Part shown: positions 39,178-47,590 of the stretch, piece after piece
Position numbering within the stretch: the first letter of the stretch is position 1
How the letters are laid out: every line of letters starts with the position of its first letter
Virus record (IMG/VR): IMGVR_UViG_3300047547_000041
Location: 80,841 to 144,840 of that record
DNA length: 64,000 nt
From: a virus
Direction: 5' to 3' (one strand)
The notes under the pieces: generated by a model
Told to the model about the DNA's origin: nothing
The model's input: only the letters and a program-made list of their open reading frames with translations
Databases searched by the model: none
Made by a program: the position numbers and the translations under genes

Positions 39178-39261
39178 TCACACGCAAACCTTGATGATTT
39201 CGACTATGAACGGTGCAGCAAACATTGCACCAATAGCGATAGCACCGAGAATTTCTTTCAT
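39178..39261 (-). CDS. 27-residue membrane peptide
   Basis: ATG 39261 to TGA 39178. Almost entirely hydrophobic (ILGAIAIGAMFAAPFIVEII), a single transmembrane helix. A strong terminator follows directly. Small but well placed between real genes. Confidence 0.5.
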   Translation of the reverse strand: MKEILGAIAIGAMFAAPFIVEIIKVCV

Positions 39262-39269
39262 GATTTCTT

Positions 39270-39674
39270 TCAGAGTTGTTGTTCAGTTGGTTCAGTGTAC
39301 ACCAAGTCGAAGTGTTCCGCAAGTTCTTTCATACCGGTTTCAAACAATTCCTTGTTATGAACCTTTGGGTTCAGTTTGCCTGTATCGTTCATACCATCAT
39401 GAACAAATTGCAACCTTTCGAGAAAATCGATTTGTTCAAAATCGAAAAACAGTAAAAATGTCGGGTCGGTTTTGCCAATATGTGAAATTGAAGAGTCATC
39501 TTTAATGTCCCACAAATTTGCGGTTTCATCATCGATGCAGTGCCCAACGACACACTTCAAACCGCCATCACCACGGTATGCACAAATATCAATCTTTTCA
39601 GACTTCACATAGTTCTGTGCACGGATTCCGAACAGTGCCTTGTCAAAGATTTCTTGATTGGTCAGTTTAGTCAT
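39270..39674 (-). CDS. Member of the TNQEIFDKALFGIR family (copy 2)
   Basis: 134 residues from MTKLTNQEIF. It shares the ICAYRGDGGLKCVVGHCIDD core and the C-terminal FDLVYTEPTEQ with copies at 20024, 39691 and 44124. It is tandem with copy 3, so local duplication is likely. Confidence 0.7.
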   Translation of the reverse strand: MTKLTNQEIFDKALFGIRAQNYVKSEKIDICAYRGDGGLKCVVGHCIDDETANLWDIKDDSSISHIGKTDPTFLLFFDFEQIDFLERLQFVHDGMNDTGKLNPKVHNKELFETGMKELAEHFDLVYTEPTEQQL

Positions 39675-39690
39675 GTTGTCACGATCACTC

Positions 39691-40107
39691 TCAAAGTTGT
39701 TGAACGGGTTCAGTGTACACCAAATTGAATTCGTATGCAAGTTCGCTCATACGTTCTTCGAAGAGTTTACCGTTTTTCTCCAAAGGATCAAAAAATTCGT
39801 CATTGCTATGGCGCATATTATCGTGAATATGTTGAATTTTTCCCAGAAAATCAACCTGGGATTCCGAGAAATACTTCTTGAAAGATTCTGGAATTTCCTG
39901 GGAAACATATTCAATTGAAGTGTCAGATTCCAACAAATCCCACTTGTTAGCGGTTTCATCATCGATGCAATGACCCACAGCACATTTCAAATCATCACCA
40001 CCACGGTATGAACAGCCACCTTCAAATTTCCCGGATTGTTTGTAACCTTGTGCACGGATTCCGAACAGTGCCTTATCAAAGATTTCTTGATTTGTAAGTT
40101 GAGTCAT
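39691..40107 (-). CDS. Member of the TNQEIFDKALFGIR family (copy 3)
   Basis: 138 residues. CSYRGGDDLKCAVGHCIDD core and C-terminal FNLVYTEPVQQ. Sixteen bases upstream of copy 2. Divergence in the middle third between copies suggests different partners or targets. Confidence 0.7.
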   Translation of the reverse strand: MTQLTNQEIFDKALFGIRAQGYKQSGKFEGGCSYRGGDDLKCAVGHCIDDETANKWDLLESDTSIEYVSQEIPESFKKYFSESQVDFLGKIQHIHDNMRHSNDEFFDPLEKNGKLFEERMSELAYEFNLVYTEPVQQL

Positions 40108-40116
40108 GCTGTCCCT

Positions 40117-40743
40117 TTATTCAAAAGTGATTTTGACAACGACACCGAGATTTTTCAATTCTGATGCCGCATACTTCAAGCGTTCTAGGTTCAGCTTGAT
40201 ATCATCATTGCGCTTCTTTTCAGCAATAGCGTGAAGTGCAGCGTCTTCAGACTTCTTAATCAGGTAGTCAATGTCTGAAATTTGATGAGATTGTTGCTGC
40301 ACCGGTTCGGGGATTTCGGGTTCGATGTAGCAATCAACCCGGGGAAGCATGATGTTGTAATCACTGTCAAGGATTGTATCACCAACCACAGGATTTACCG
40401 GGACAATGAAGGTGACAACAACATGATGAACCTTACTGTCAGTTTCCAAACTTTTCATCGACCATGTGAGTGCATCACTATCTTCATACTTTGGGTTTTC
40501 CCAACCATTTGCAAGAAAGTATGTTGTATTCCTATAATCATCAGAATAGATGACATAAGAATTTTGTGGGATTTCGGGGGTATTTCGCCAATTTTCGCTG
40601 GTGATTTGAATCACTGCGATAGTTGCATCTTTATAACATTCGGTTTCATCAATGATGCTAAGAATCATACCTTTACTGATATGCGATTTTTCGGGATGAA
40701 CAATTGTTTGTTCAATGTCTTGGTAGAACAGTTTGCAAATCAT
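40117..40743 (-). CDS. Hypothetical protein
   Basis: 208 residues from MICKLFYQDIEQ. The N-terminal 130 residues look like a beta-rich domain, followed by a Pro/Gln linker (PEIPEPVQQQS) and a charged helix that ends in a small beta strand. No family recognised. Confidence 0.5.
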   Translation of the reverse strand: MICKLFYQDIEQTIVHPEKSHISKGMILSIIDETECYKDATIAVIQITSENWRNTPEIPQNSYVIYSDDYRNTTYFLANGWENPKYEDSDALTWSMKSLETDSKVHHVVVTFIVPVNPVVGDTILDSDYNIMLPRVDCYIEPEIPEPVQQQSHQISDIDYLIKKSEDAALHAIAEKKRNDDIKLNLERLKYAASELKNLGVVVKITFE

Positions 40744-40753
40744 GATGTGTCCT

Positions 40754-41110
40754 TTATTGGAAAATGCGGGCGATTTCAACGGTTTCGCCGCACGAAAATT
40801 GTGTATCGGTGAAACGATTATGCGAGATTGTGTTGGCGGCAGGTTCGATCATGAAAACTTTGAGAACATCAATACCAACTTGGATGAAAACGAACTTTCG
40901 ACCATCATATTCAAAATGTTTACCAATACCAGCGACAACATATTTGTCAGGGTTATTCAATTTGTTGACGAAAGAATTCATGTTGTCCTTCAGGTATTGC
41001 GGGAAAGTGAGTGAAGTAATTGTTTTGCTGTATTCGTCAAATGCCATATCAATCAACTTCATATGGTATTCAGTGAATTGCGGTTCAACGAGATTACTGG
41101 TGTTGCTCAT
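40754..41110 (-). CDS. Hypothetical protein
   Basis: 118 residues from MSNTSNLVEP. Mixed alpha/beta fold (YVVAGIGKHFEYDGRKFVFI). First gene after the promoter at 41146. Function unknown. Confidence 0.5.
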   Translation of the reverse strand: MSNTSNLVEPQFTEYHMKLIDMAFDEYSKTITSLTFPQYLKDNMNSFVNKLNNPDKYVVAGIGKHFEYDGRKFVFIQVGIDVLKVFMIEPAANTISHNRFTDTQFSCGETVEIARIFQ

Positions 41111-41145
41111 AATGTTCACTTGAAAGTTGTGTTGCTATGGAATGA

Positions 41146-41174
41146 ATTATGGCCCTTCGGGGCCATCTTGTCAA
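41146..41174 (-). promoter_or_regulatory. Sigma70-type promoter with GGCCC/GGGCC spacer
   Basis: TTGACA (41169-41174), 17 nt, CATAAT (41146-41151). Perfect GGCCC/GGGCC palindrome in the spacer region; the loop reads CGAA on the - strand, the reverse of the copy at 29593. Confidence 0.82.
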
Positions 41175-41199
41175 TCACAAAGTTGTAACAGTTTGTAAC

Positions 41200-41559
41200 T
41201 CAGACCACGTTAAAGAACTTGGTCACGGTCACTTCGCGCGGTTCAACAAGATACATGTCATCATAGTAAGAACCAGAATACGATGCATACGAACCATTGA
41301 ACTTGATGTGAACCGTTACACCATTGCGGGTGAACTTGTACACTGACCAGTATTCTTCACCTTGACCTTCACCACCATAGTTGTCAACGTATTCATAACT
41401 GATCGTGCCAGTAGTGGTATCGAGCCAACCATCTCTACCAGCTTCAGATTGAAACATTTGCGCTCGATAGCTATCGTAGCAACCATCTTCAGGTTCATTA
41501 TCCCGAAGATAGTCGTAAAGGAAATCGAACAAAATAGTTTGTTCATTTGTTGCTGCCAT
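41200..41559 (-). CDS. Hypothetical protein, Tyr/Gly-rich C-terminus
   Basis: 119 residues from MAATNEQTIL with ATAGGAG upstream. The part VTVHIKFNGSYASYSGSYYD, then MYLVEPREVTVTKFF, is closely mirrored by the gene at 43745, so the two are paralogs. Confidence 0.6.
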   Translation of the reverse strand: MAATNEQTILFDFLYDYLRDNEPEDGCYDSYRAQMFQSEAGRDGWLDTTTGTISYEYVDNYGGEGQGEEYWSVYKFTRNGVTVHIKFNGSYASYSGSYYDDMYLVEPREVTVTKFFNVV

Positions 41560-41584
41560 AAGTGTTTCTCCTATAAAGGTTGCA

Positions 41585-42412
41585 TCAAGCAACGGTTTGT
41601 AAAATTTTCTGAACTTTTGTGAACTTTTCATAGTCCACCGACTTCATGATTTCATCAAAGTTGTCGATTGCGTAATCTCTGAAAAAACCACTGGTGAGTG
41701 TGGTGCAAATCTTACACATCGCTTTGTAGAAAGCAAGGCGTTCATTATACACCCAATCTTTCGGAACCATGAATCTTTCGGTTGCGATAACGTAAGCCTC
41801 TTCCTTGATGCACATCAACTTTTCTTCATGGGAAAATTCTTCCCACTTCTGTTTGTGGCAAAACACCGAATCAATCGACTTGTCTTGCATACGCTCATAC
41901 AGCGGTCGATCTTGATGTGCGAAAAGTTCATGAAGGTAATCGTGATCATACTTCTTAATCACATAGTCATCAAAGAATTCGTCTTTCGTCTTCTTCAGAC
42001 TGATCTTGTGTTGAGGAAACTCCTTTTCCGTGTACTCGATTCGTTCTTTCAGAAGGTGATCGTACAGCCACCGGTTCTTGTATTGGTCATGGTATCGTTT
42101 CAACCACCGGGTGTACATGGTGATATGTTTGTCAAATGACAAATCCCGCCAGAGATGGCTTCGCTTGATCAGCGCAAGAAATTCCGGCCTAGCAACCTCA
42201 ACCATGTGACCATGATAGTTCACAAACTCACCAGAACCACCGAAGTTCAAAATGGCTTGATTGTTAAGGGTTTCAGTCGGGTGCCACTCATAAAGTTTGT
42301 CAGAGACTTCATATTCTTCATGACTGATGATATCCCAATCAGTTGTTTCCTTGATTTTGAATTCAGGATGCCAGTAGTTCAGTGCGCGGGAACCAATCAG
42401 AAGTGTTTTCAT
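41585..42412 (-). CDS. Nucleotidyltransferase-fold protein
   Basis: 275 residues. The start MKTLLIGSRALNYWHPEF then TTDWDII is the GS...DxD-type pattern of the minimal nucleotidyltransferase fold (Gly-Ser at 7-8, Asp at about 25 and 27). A long helical region follows. Related phage proteins are known but their substrate is not. Another member may be the gene at 57663. Confidence 0.65.
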   Translation of the reverse strand: MKTLLIGSRALNYWHPEFKIKETTDWDIISHEEYEVSDKLYEWHPTETLNNQAILNFGGSGEFVNYHGHMVEVARPEFLALIKRSHLWRDLSFDKHITMYTRWLKRYHDQYKNRWLYDHLLKERIEYTEKEFPQHKISLKKTKDEFFDDYVIKKYDHDYLHELFAHQDRPLYERMQDKSIDSVFCHKQKWEEFSHEEKLMCIKEEAYVIATERFMVPKDWVYNERLAFYKAMCKICTTLTSGFFRDYAIDNFDEIMKSVDYEKFTKVQKILQTVA

Positions 42413-42708
42413 TGCTTGTCCTCATTTTCCATTTCTTTAATCAGTTGATTGATCAAAATTTCCGCAAGACGTTCACGTTCAGCAAGTTCCTCAACAGACA
42501 TACCTCGAACCGCGTAACCGGGTGTAGGGCTGAAAAACTTGTTGGCGACAGAGAATTGCTTGGTTGATCCAGAAGGAATGTGTTCGGGCGCATCAAGACA
42601 ACCGGTGAACGCAGTTGCACAGAGTTCGGAACTTGTGTTCAAAGAGTGCAGATACACAGCATCAATCTTTGCCCAAACGTTGTCGCGATCACGGTAAAAG
42701 TTTTGCAT
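42409..42708 (-). CDS. Small hypothetical protein
   Basis: 99 residues from MQNFYRDRDNVW; the 3' end overlaps the next ATG by 4 nt. Ends with a charged helix (SVEELAERERLAEILINQ). First gene after the promoter at 42737. Confidence 0.5.
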   Translation of the reverse strand: MQNFYRDRDNVWAKIDAVYLHSLNTSSELCATAFTGCLDAPEHIPSGSTKQFSVANKFFSPTPGYAVRGMSVEELAERERLAEILINQLIKEMENEDKQ

Positions 42709-42736
42709 GGTTGTCTCGAAATGTGCGTTGAAATGA

Positions 42737-42765
42737 ATTATGGCCCTTCGGGGCCATGTTGTCAA
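42737..42765 (-). promoter_or_regulatory. Sigma70-type promoter with GGCCC/GGGCC spacer
   Basis: TTGACA (42760-42765), 17 nt, CATAAT (42737-42742), palindrome in the spacer. Start codon 29 nt downstream. Confidence 0.82.
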
Positions 42766-43046
42766 GCAACTTTTTCAATGTCGAAACATTTTCCGTACAT
42801 CCTTTCAAGGTGTTGTTGGGTTTCGTAGAACATCCCTTGATCAACAACCACACCATCTTCATCAATACATTCAACTTTGATCCACTCCATCGGACCAAGT
42901 TTGCGAACCCGAAAAACGCAAGACACTCCATAGAGAATGTCGCTTGTGCGATAAACCTTTGAATCGATGTTTGAAACAAAGATGCCTTCAACGAACTCAC
43001 CATTCAAAACCTTTTCAAAAGTTTGCGGTGTTGCGTAATGTTTCAT
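42762..43046 (-). CDS. Small hypothetical protein
   Basis: 94 residues from MKHYATPQTF. Beta-rich (CVFRVRKLGPMEWIKVECID). Its stop overlaps the -35 of the next promoter, so it forms a one-gene unit between two promoters. Confidence 0.5.
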   Translation of the reverse strand: MKHYATPQTFEKVLNGEFVEGIFVSNIDSKVYRTSDILYGVSCVFRVRKLGPMEWIKVECIDEDGVVVDQGMFYETQQHLERMYGKCFDIEKVA

Positions 43047-43081
43047 GATGTTCACTTGAAAGTTGTGTTGCGATGGAATGA

Positions 43082-43110
43082 ATTATGGCCCCGAAGGGCC
43101 ATGTTGTCAA
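43082..43110 (-). promoter_or_regulatory. Sigma70-type promoter with GGCCC/GGGCC spacer
   Basis: TTGACA (43105-43110), 17 nt, CATAAT (43082-43087), palindrome in the spacer. Leader to the next ATG is almost identical to those at 20422 and 41110. Confidence 0.82.
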
Positions 43111-43115
43111 GCGAT

Positions 43116-43742
43116 TTATTGCGTGACTTCTATTTCTGGATTGAATTGCGTGACTTTTGTTTCTTCGATCAAACGGATGAAATTTTCCCCGAAGTATTGT
43201 TTCGCACCTTCATGCGTGTACAAACCAGACGAAACGTAACATTTGTTACCTGATCGAAACATAACTTGATAGTAGTCAGTTCCTTGGGATTCTGGCTTGA
43301 TTCGAAGTTTCAAATTTGGCCAACTAAACACATGCAAACTGGTGATCGTATGCCATTTTTGAGAACTATCACAGAAATACTGAACCTCCTTACCATCCAA
43401 CGCACAAAGAATGAATTCCTTATACTCATGGACAGCATTTTCAGGTTTCGAGAAAAGCCTCTTCATGAAACGTGGATCGGGACCAATCAGTTTATACGCC
43501 GGAATCATACGACGAACTTCATTTTCCCGGCACCATTCATTTGTCAACTCATATCTGGTACCAAGAAGAAAAACGTAACGGGCATACGTTTCTTCGACCT
43601 TCGAAGACTTATATTGATCACTCGAATAGTCAAAATTCGGTGCATGAGGCAGAACCTTACCGTTCAGAAGAATTCGGTAACCATCGACATAATCAATGAT
43701 CAAATCCTTGTAACCCGCATACTTTTCAGAAAACTCCGACAT
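43116..43742 (-). CDS. Hypothetical protein with LRIKPES segment
   Basis: 208 residues from MSEFSEKYAGYK. It has a WPNLKLRIKPESQGTDYYQV segment like the RIKPDPV proteins near 25 kb, and FGENFIRLIEE near the end, again like those. Distant member of that accessory family. Confidence 0.55.
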   Translation of the reverse strand: MSEFSEKYAGYKDLIIDYVDGYRILLNGKVLPHAPNFDYSSDQYKSSKVEETYARYVFLLGTRYELTNEWCRENEVRRMIPAYKLIGPDPRFMKRLFSKPENAVHEYKEFILCALDGKEVQYFCDSSQKWHTITSLHVFSWPNLKLRIKPESQGTDYYQVMFRSGNKCYVSSGLYTHEGAKQYFGENFIRLIEETKVTQFNPEIEVTQ

Positions 43743-43744
43743 GT

Positions 43745-44113
43745 TTACTCCCAAACGTTGATAGTCTTGGTGATACGTTGGACAATCTTGGTTCCATAGA
43801 AGTAAGCACCACCATACGAACTGTAACCATACCTCACCTTGATGAACGTGGTTGTGCCGGTTTCAGTGTTGCGAACTTCATAAATCAGGAATTCATCATG
43901 ATTGTCATTGTCATCATGTTCTTCCCGTTGTGACGAATCCAAAAGAGTTGCCTCGAACTTATAAAAGCTGATTGATGGTGTTTGCAATTTACAAACCTTG
44001 TCACCAATCTTATAGAAATTGATCCAATCAATTTCTTCATTGATCGGTGTGAGAAGATGTTTGTTGAACTCTTCACGAATGTTTTCAGCATCGGTTGCGT
44101 AATTATATGACAT
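43745..44113 (-). CDS. Hypothetical protein, paralog of 41200
   Basis: 122 residues from MSYNYATDAENI. Second half (EVRNTETGTTTFIKVRYGYS, SYGGAYFYGTKIVQRITKTI) parallels the gene at 41200-41559. Function unknown. Confidence 0.55.
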   Translation of the reverse strand: MSYNYATDAENIREEFNKHLLTPINEEIDWINFYKIGDKVCKLQTPSISFYKFEATLLDSSQREEHDDNDNHDEFLIYEVRNTETGTTTFIKVRYGYSSYGGAYFYGTKIVQRITKTINVWE

Positions 44114-44123
44114 GATGTTTCCT

Positions 44124-44510
44124 TTATTCGGTTGTTTCAGGTTCGGATGCAGTGTACACCAAACCAAACATTTGTGCAATGTGTTTCATGTAAGTTTCGA
44201 AGTCTTCAACGCTATCTCGCAAAATGCAGTCATGAGCAGTCTGCAAAAATCCTAACAGGTTGATTTGATATGGTTCGAAATGTTTCTTGAAATTGTTGAA
44301 GTCTACCATGTAAATGTAGTCAAGACCATTTTTACCTTTGAAAAATTCGTCCCACAAAATCGCAGTTTCATCATCAATGCAATGTCCAACTGCACACTTG
44401 GTACCGTTTTCACCACGGTATGCGCAACCAAAGTCGCTAACTGATCGTTGGTAACCTTGACCACGAATGCCGAACAGTGCCTTGTCAAAGATTTCTTGAT
44501 TGGTGAACAT
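44124..44510 (-). CDS. Member of the TNQEIFDKALFGIR family (copy 4)
   Basis: 128 residues. CAYRGENGTKCAVGHCIDD core and C-terminal FGLVYTASEPE. The ATG region abuts the upstream stop. Confidence 0.7.
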   Translation of the reverse strand: MFTNQEIFDKALFGIRGQGYQRSVSDFGCAYRGENGTKCAVGHCIDDETAILWDEFFKGKNGLDYIYMVDFNNFKKHFEPYQINLLGFLQTAHDCILRDSVEDFETYMKHIAQMFGLVYTASEPETTE

Positions 44511-44815
44511 TACAGTTCAACCTTTTCTTCGGCAACAGTGTCGCTATCAGGAAAAACCTTCATGTACAGTTCAACAACTTCCTTGGTTTGTTCAACTGTC
44601 TGTTGCAGGTTCGACTTGTGGTAAGACACAGCGGCCTTACGCAAATGCTTCTTACTGATCTTGTGCTTTTCGGCAACGTTGTTGATGGCTTCCTTGATGA
44701 AGTCTCGTTCAGACTCAATTCGAGTCATGGATGCGGAAATTTCAAAGATGCAATCCTTGACTGCCTTCAGTGCAATAGGATCGTTAGGGATAATGGACAC
44801 ATCGTTTTTACTCAT
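44510..44815 (-). CDS. dsbA: DsbA-like DNA-binding protein
   Basis: 101 residues from MSKNDVSIIP. Helical: ISASMTRIESERDFIKEAIN, KKHLRKAAVSYHK and EVVELYMKVFPDS resemble T4 DsbA, a small double-stranded DNA binding protein that aids late promoter activity. Ends in an acidic tail. The name is given by resemblance only. Confidence 0.6.
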   Translation of the reverse strand: MSKNDVSIIPNDPIALKAVKDCIFEISASMTRIESERDFIKEAINNVAEKHKISKKHLRKAAVSYHKSNLQQTVEQTKEVVELYMKVFPDSDTVAEEKVEL

Positions 44816-44825
44816 TTGTTTCCTT

Positions 44826-45146
44826 TCAGTCAATACTTGTGCCGTCAGCAGGCACTTCAATGAAACGATTCACCGTACCACGAGTGAAATTGATCCCAAC
44901 CACGGGATACCCCATTGGCGATTTCGCAACGCATCGAACAGTGTAGAATTCTCCGTCAACACTAGTGATCAGACAATTATTGCAAAGAGTTGCAATTTCC
45001 TTCTTCTTCATTTCTTTGAAATTGATCGGTTCAAGTTTGACCTTACATCCAATCCATGACAAACCGTTCCCACACTTAGATTTGGTCCCAACAACTTCAT
45101 AAATGACGCCGGGCTCAAGTTGATCAATACGCAATTTTTCGGACAT
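44826..45146 (-). CDS. Hypothetical protein
   Basis: 106 residues from MSEKLRIDQLEPG. Three Cys in CNNCLITSV and WIGCKVKL, with a beta-rich body. No family recognised. Confidence 0.5.
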   Translation of the reverse strand: MSEKLRIDQLEPGVIYEVVGTKSKCGNGLSWIGCKVKLEPINFKEMKKKEIATLCNNCLITSVDGEFYTVRCVAKSPMGYPVVGINFTRGTVNRFIEVPADGTSID

Positions 45147-45154
45147 GGGTTTCC

Positions 45155-45349
45155 TCAGATGAAAAAGTTGAAAACAGCGGCACCCACAACCAACACCAGA
45201 ACTACCCAACCAACACGAACAGCGATCTTGCCTTCGGTGGAACTATAGTGTTCGATTGCGTTATGGTAACCCTCAGACACGGGGAATGCTTCTTGCAGAG
45301 AACGAGAATACATTTGGGCCTTGTATTCGCGACGGTTGTATTCATTCAT
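45155..45349 (-). CDS. Small tail-anchored membrane protein
   Basis: 64 residues. Polar N-terminal 40 residues, then one transmembrane helix at the C-terminus (VGWVVLVLVVGAAVFNFFI). ATG overlaps the upstream stop by 4 nt. Confidence 0.55.
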   Translation of the reverse strand: MNEYNRREYKAQMYSRSLQEAFPVSEGYHNAIEHYSSTEGKIAVRVGWVVLVLVVGAAVFNFFI

Positions 45350-45729
45350 GATGTAGCTCCAAATGTGTAGTAAACAAAGTCACCGATTTGTTGACGATGG
45401 AAAGAGTTTAACCCAAGAATCTCAACAAAGCAATACTCAGCCAAAGAAATTCTCTCTTTGTTGTAGTAAAGCGTCATTTCGGGTCTGAAGTCTCTTAGAC
45501 CTTCCAGAAGATTTGTGAAAAAGTTGATGGTGTGATGGTTCTTCAGTTCTAGATAAACCGTGGTGGAATCAGAACAGAATTCAACATGGCAACAACTGAT
45601 CCCACCCGGAATACCAACAATCTTTTGAACCGCCAGCTTGATGGATTCTGAAGTTGTCTGACCATCAAAAGTTGAACTCCCGGTTTTCAGACAATCCTCA
45701 AGAATCCTCAAAATCAGTTCAGAGACCAT
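45346..45729 (-). CDS. Hypothetical protein
   Basis: 127 residues from MVSELILRILED; the start overlaps the preceding phosphoesterase gene by 11 nt. Mixed fold (GGISCCHVEFCSDSTTVYLE). No family recognised. Confidence 0.5.
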   Translation of the reverse strand: MVSELILRILEDCLKTGSSTFDGQTTSESIKLAVQKIVGIPGGISCCHVEFCSDSTTVYLELKNHHTINFFTNLLEGLRDFRPEMTLYYNKERISLAEYCFVEILGLNSFHRQQIGDFVYYTFGATS

Positions 45730-46300
45730 CTTGGTACGACCTTCCACCATGGTGCTTCATGATTTCGCGGGTTTCCATGATCTTCAGAATTTCTTCTTCC
45801 GAAAAAGGAATCATCAGCTTGTCAGAACGGGCATCAACACCAACGTCCATGATTCGGTACTTGCTCTGTCCCAAACCGCCATGACAATGCCCGTGAAGCA
45901 TGATGGCACCATAGCTACATTGGTTCCATTCCATCATGGGGAAGTGAGACATGACAACCTTTGTCTTATTTTCATCATTCAGGCGGATTTCCTTGTACGA
46001 CGAAACTGACCGGAAATGCCGGTGCAGATGATCGTTCTTGTGGAACAGACGGTCATGGTTGCCCAAAATGATGTGCTTGTTAGGGCACTTGATTTTGCGA
46101 ATCAGTTGCTGAGTTCGGTCATAGTTGCCGAATGAGAAGTCACCAAGAATGTAAAGTTCGTCGGAACGACCGACAGTTTCATTCAGGTTATGAACCCAAA
46201 TTTCGGTCATTTCTTCTTCGTCTTGACCATCGCGGGTGTCGGCGCAAAAATTCATCACACCTTTATGGAATGCATGAATGTCGCTTGTGAAGTAACGCAT
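45719..46300 (-). CDS. Calcineurin-like metallophosphoesterase
   Basis: 193 residues with all metal motifs: FTSDIHAFH (residues 4-12), ILGDFSFGN (about 51-59), ILGNHDRLFH (about 78-87), SHFPMMEW and HGHCHG. Similar phage and bacterial proteins hydrolyse phosphodiesters; the substrate is unknown. Starts 30 nt past the -10 of the promoter at 46330. Confidence 0.85.
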   Translation of the reverse strand: MRYFTSDIHAFHKGVMNFCADTRDGQDEEEMTEIWVHNLNETVGRSDELYILGDFSFGNYDRTQQLIRKIKCPNKHIILGNHDRLFHKNDHLHRHFRSVSSYKEIRLNDENKTKVVMSHFPMMEWNQCSYGAIMLHGHCHGGLGQSKYRIMDVGVDARSDKLMIPFSEEEILKIMETREIMKHHGGRSYQDGL

Positions 46301-46451
46301 GTTGTTCTTTCTGTGAAATTGATGGATGAATCATAACATCATCAAGGTATTTGTCAATACATTTCTGAACCTCTTTGTGGTCTTCCATCATCTTTTTTGT
46401 AACAATTGTGCCACTAGGGTAAACCCTTAGGAAAGATTGGAGCCTTGACAT
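46263..46451 (-). CDS. Doubtful small protein
   Basis: 62 codons starting two bases after the previous stop, but overlapping the phosphoesterase start by 38 nt and containing that gene's promoter. Lys/His-rich, with no family. It may be a chance frame. Confidence 0.3.
   Translation of the reverse strand: MSRLQSFLRVYPSGTIVTKKMMEDHKEVQKCIDKYLDDVMIHPSISQKEQHALLHKRHSCIP
46330..46357 (-). promoter_or_regulatory. Sigma70-type promoter for the phosphoesterase
   Basis: TTGACA (46352-46357), 16 nt, TATGAT (46330-46335). No spacer palindrome. Confidence 0.7.
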
Positions 46452-46452
46452 A

Positions 46453-46767
46453 TCACAAACTTTCTTGACCCACCTTCATAACAACTTCATAGAAGTCTTT
46501 CCGGTAGTCACCAATTCGCATGTCATCCTTGTTCCAAATCATGACTTTCTTGAAAACTAGGTCATGAATCGAAATGTGGTACTTGTCATAAAGGTCTAAA
46601 AACTCTAGCGCATGAACGTATTCGGGGGTTCCATACATTCCCCAAAAGAAATCGTAATACTCTCTTCGCAATTGGTTTTGTTTCGAGATAACGTACTCAT
46701 GACGAATCCCAACAAGGACGAAAAGAACCAGTAGAACCGTGAAGAACACACTAAAAAATTCAGCCAT
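46453..46767 (-). CDS. Membrane-anchored protein (copy 1)
   Basis: 104 residues from MAEFFSVFF, with an N-terminal transmembrane helix (VFFTVLLVLFVLVGI) and a cytoplasmic part ending MRIGDYRKDFYEVVMKV. It is a paralog of the upstream gene, which ends MCTGDFRVDFYETVEYL. Overlap of 8 nt. Confidence 0.6.
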   Translation of the reverse strand: MAEFFSVFFTVLLVLFVLVGIRHEYVISKQNQLRREYYDFFWGMYGTPEYVHALEFLDLYDKYHISIHDLVFKKVMIWNKDDMRIGDYRKDFYEVVMKVGQESL

Positions 46768-47083
46768 TGTTTTCAACCTTTGCCTTTTCCAAGTATTCAA
46801 CAGTTTCGTAGAAATCAACGCGGAAGTCGCCAGTACACATTTCATACTTTCGCCACATCCAAAATTTCTTCAACACTGCCGTGTCGTAACTCATGTGATA
46901 GTATTGAAACTTTCCGGTGAAACGTGCAACAACTTCGGGGTGTGTATTGGCGTGTGATTCAAAGAAGCTGAAATACTCATTGATTAGTTCTTTGTACCAC
47001 TTGTGAATAACGTTGTTGCGAATGTTGAAATAGATCAGCACAACACCCATAACAACACCAAAAAGAATCAGAAAAATATCCAT
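46760..47083 (-). CDS. Membrane-anchored protein (copy 2)
   Basis: 107 residues from MDIFLILFGVVMGVVLIYF, one N-terminal transmembrane helix, then a helical domain with YEMCTGDFRVDFYETV. Tandem paralog of the next gene. Function unknown. Confidence 0.6.
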   Translation of the reverse strand: MDIFLILFGVVMGVVLIYFNIRNNVIHKWYKELINEYFSFFESHANTHPEVVARFTGKFQYYHMSYDTAVLKKFWMWRKYEMCTGDFRVDFYETVEYLEKAKVENNG

Positions 47084-47084
47084 G

Positions 47085-47189
47085 TTAAACACCTCGAACG
47101 TGAGAGTAAAAGATTGTGTACCATCCTAGAATATGCACACTCGATGCTGAAAGTGTTGCCAGCGTTGGAATCAAAATTTCATAGATCAT
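47085..47189 (-). CDS. 34-residue hydrophobic peptide
   Basis: ATG 47189 overlaps the upstream stop (ATGA); ends TAA 47085, two bases before the next ATG. Sequence is largely hydrophobic (EILIPTLATLSASSVHILGW). The packing suggests a real small membrane peptide. Confidence 0.45.
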   Translation of the reverse strand: MIYEILIPTLATLSASSVHILGWYTIFYSHVRGV

Positions 47190-47590
47190 TGTAGCACCAC
47201 GAAGATATCAGGGTAAGAATTTGTGATTCTGAAAAGATACAGCAACTCTTCATAATCGTTTGTGGTGTGTCCACCTTGATCAAGGAAAACTGTGATTCCC
47301 TCGAACCTCATTCCGCAAAGTTTTTCCATTTCAACACCATGGAAAAATTTGACTCCAAGCATCAATTCTTGAGGTTTCTTGTAGCCCTTAGACATGAACA
47401 CAATATCATCGGGCCTTGCGGCTTCCTTGATGAATGTGGTGTGTCCCATACCACGACCAAGATTGATCTTCATGAAACGATGGTCAAAGAAAAACTGTTG
47501 TTTTGAAACAAACGAATCGATTCGATTAGCAAGCAACAAGTTAATTTGTTTGCGCTTCGCTTCAAGAATGTCACGGAAATATGTGTGCAT
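47186..47590 (-). CDS. Possible P-loop protein
   Basis: 134 residues from MHTYFRDILEAK. INLGRGMGHTTFIKEAA (about residues 43-59) resembles a degenerate Walker A seen in phage proteins, followed by DDIVFMSKG and ITVFLDQGG, which could be strands of a P-loop fold with a Walker B-like Asp. The GK-T/S lysine is absent (GHTT), so ATP binding is doubtful. Confidence 0.5.
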   Translation of the reverse strand: MHTYFRDILEAKRKQINLLLANRIDSFVSKQQFFFDHRFMKINLGRGMGHTTFIKEAARPDDIVFMSKGYKKPQELMLGVKFFHGVEMEKLCGMRFEGITVFLDQGGHTTNDYEELLYLFRITNSYPDIFVVLQ

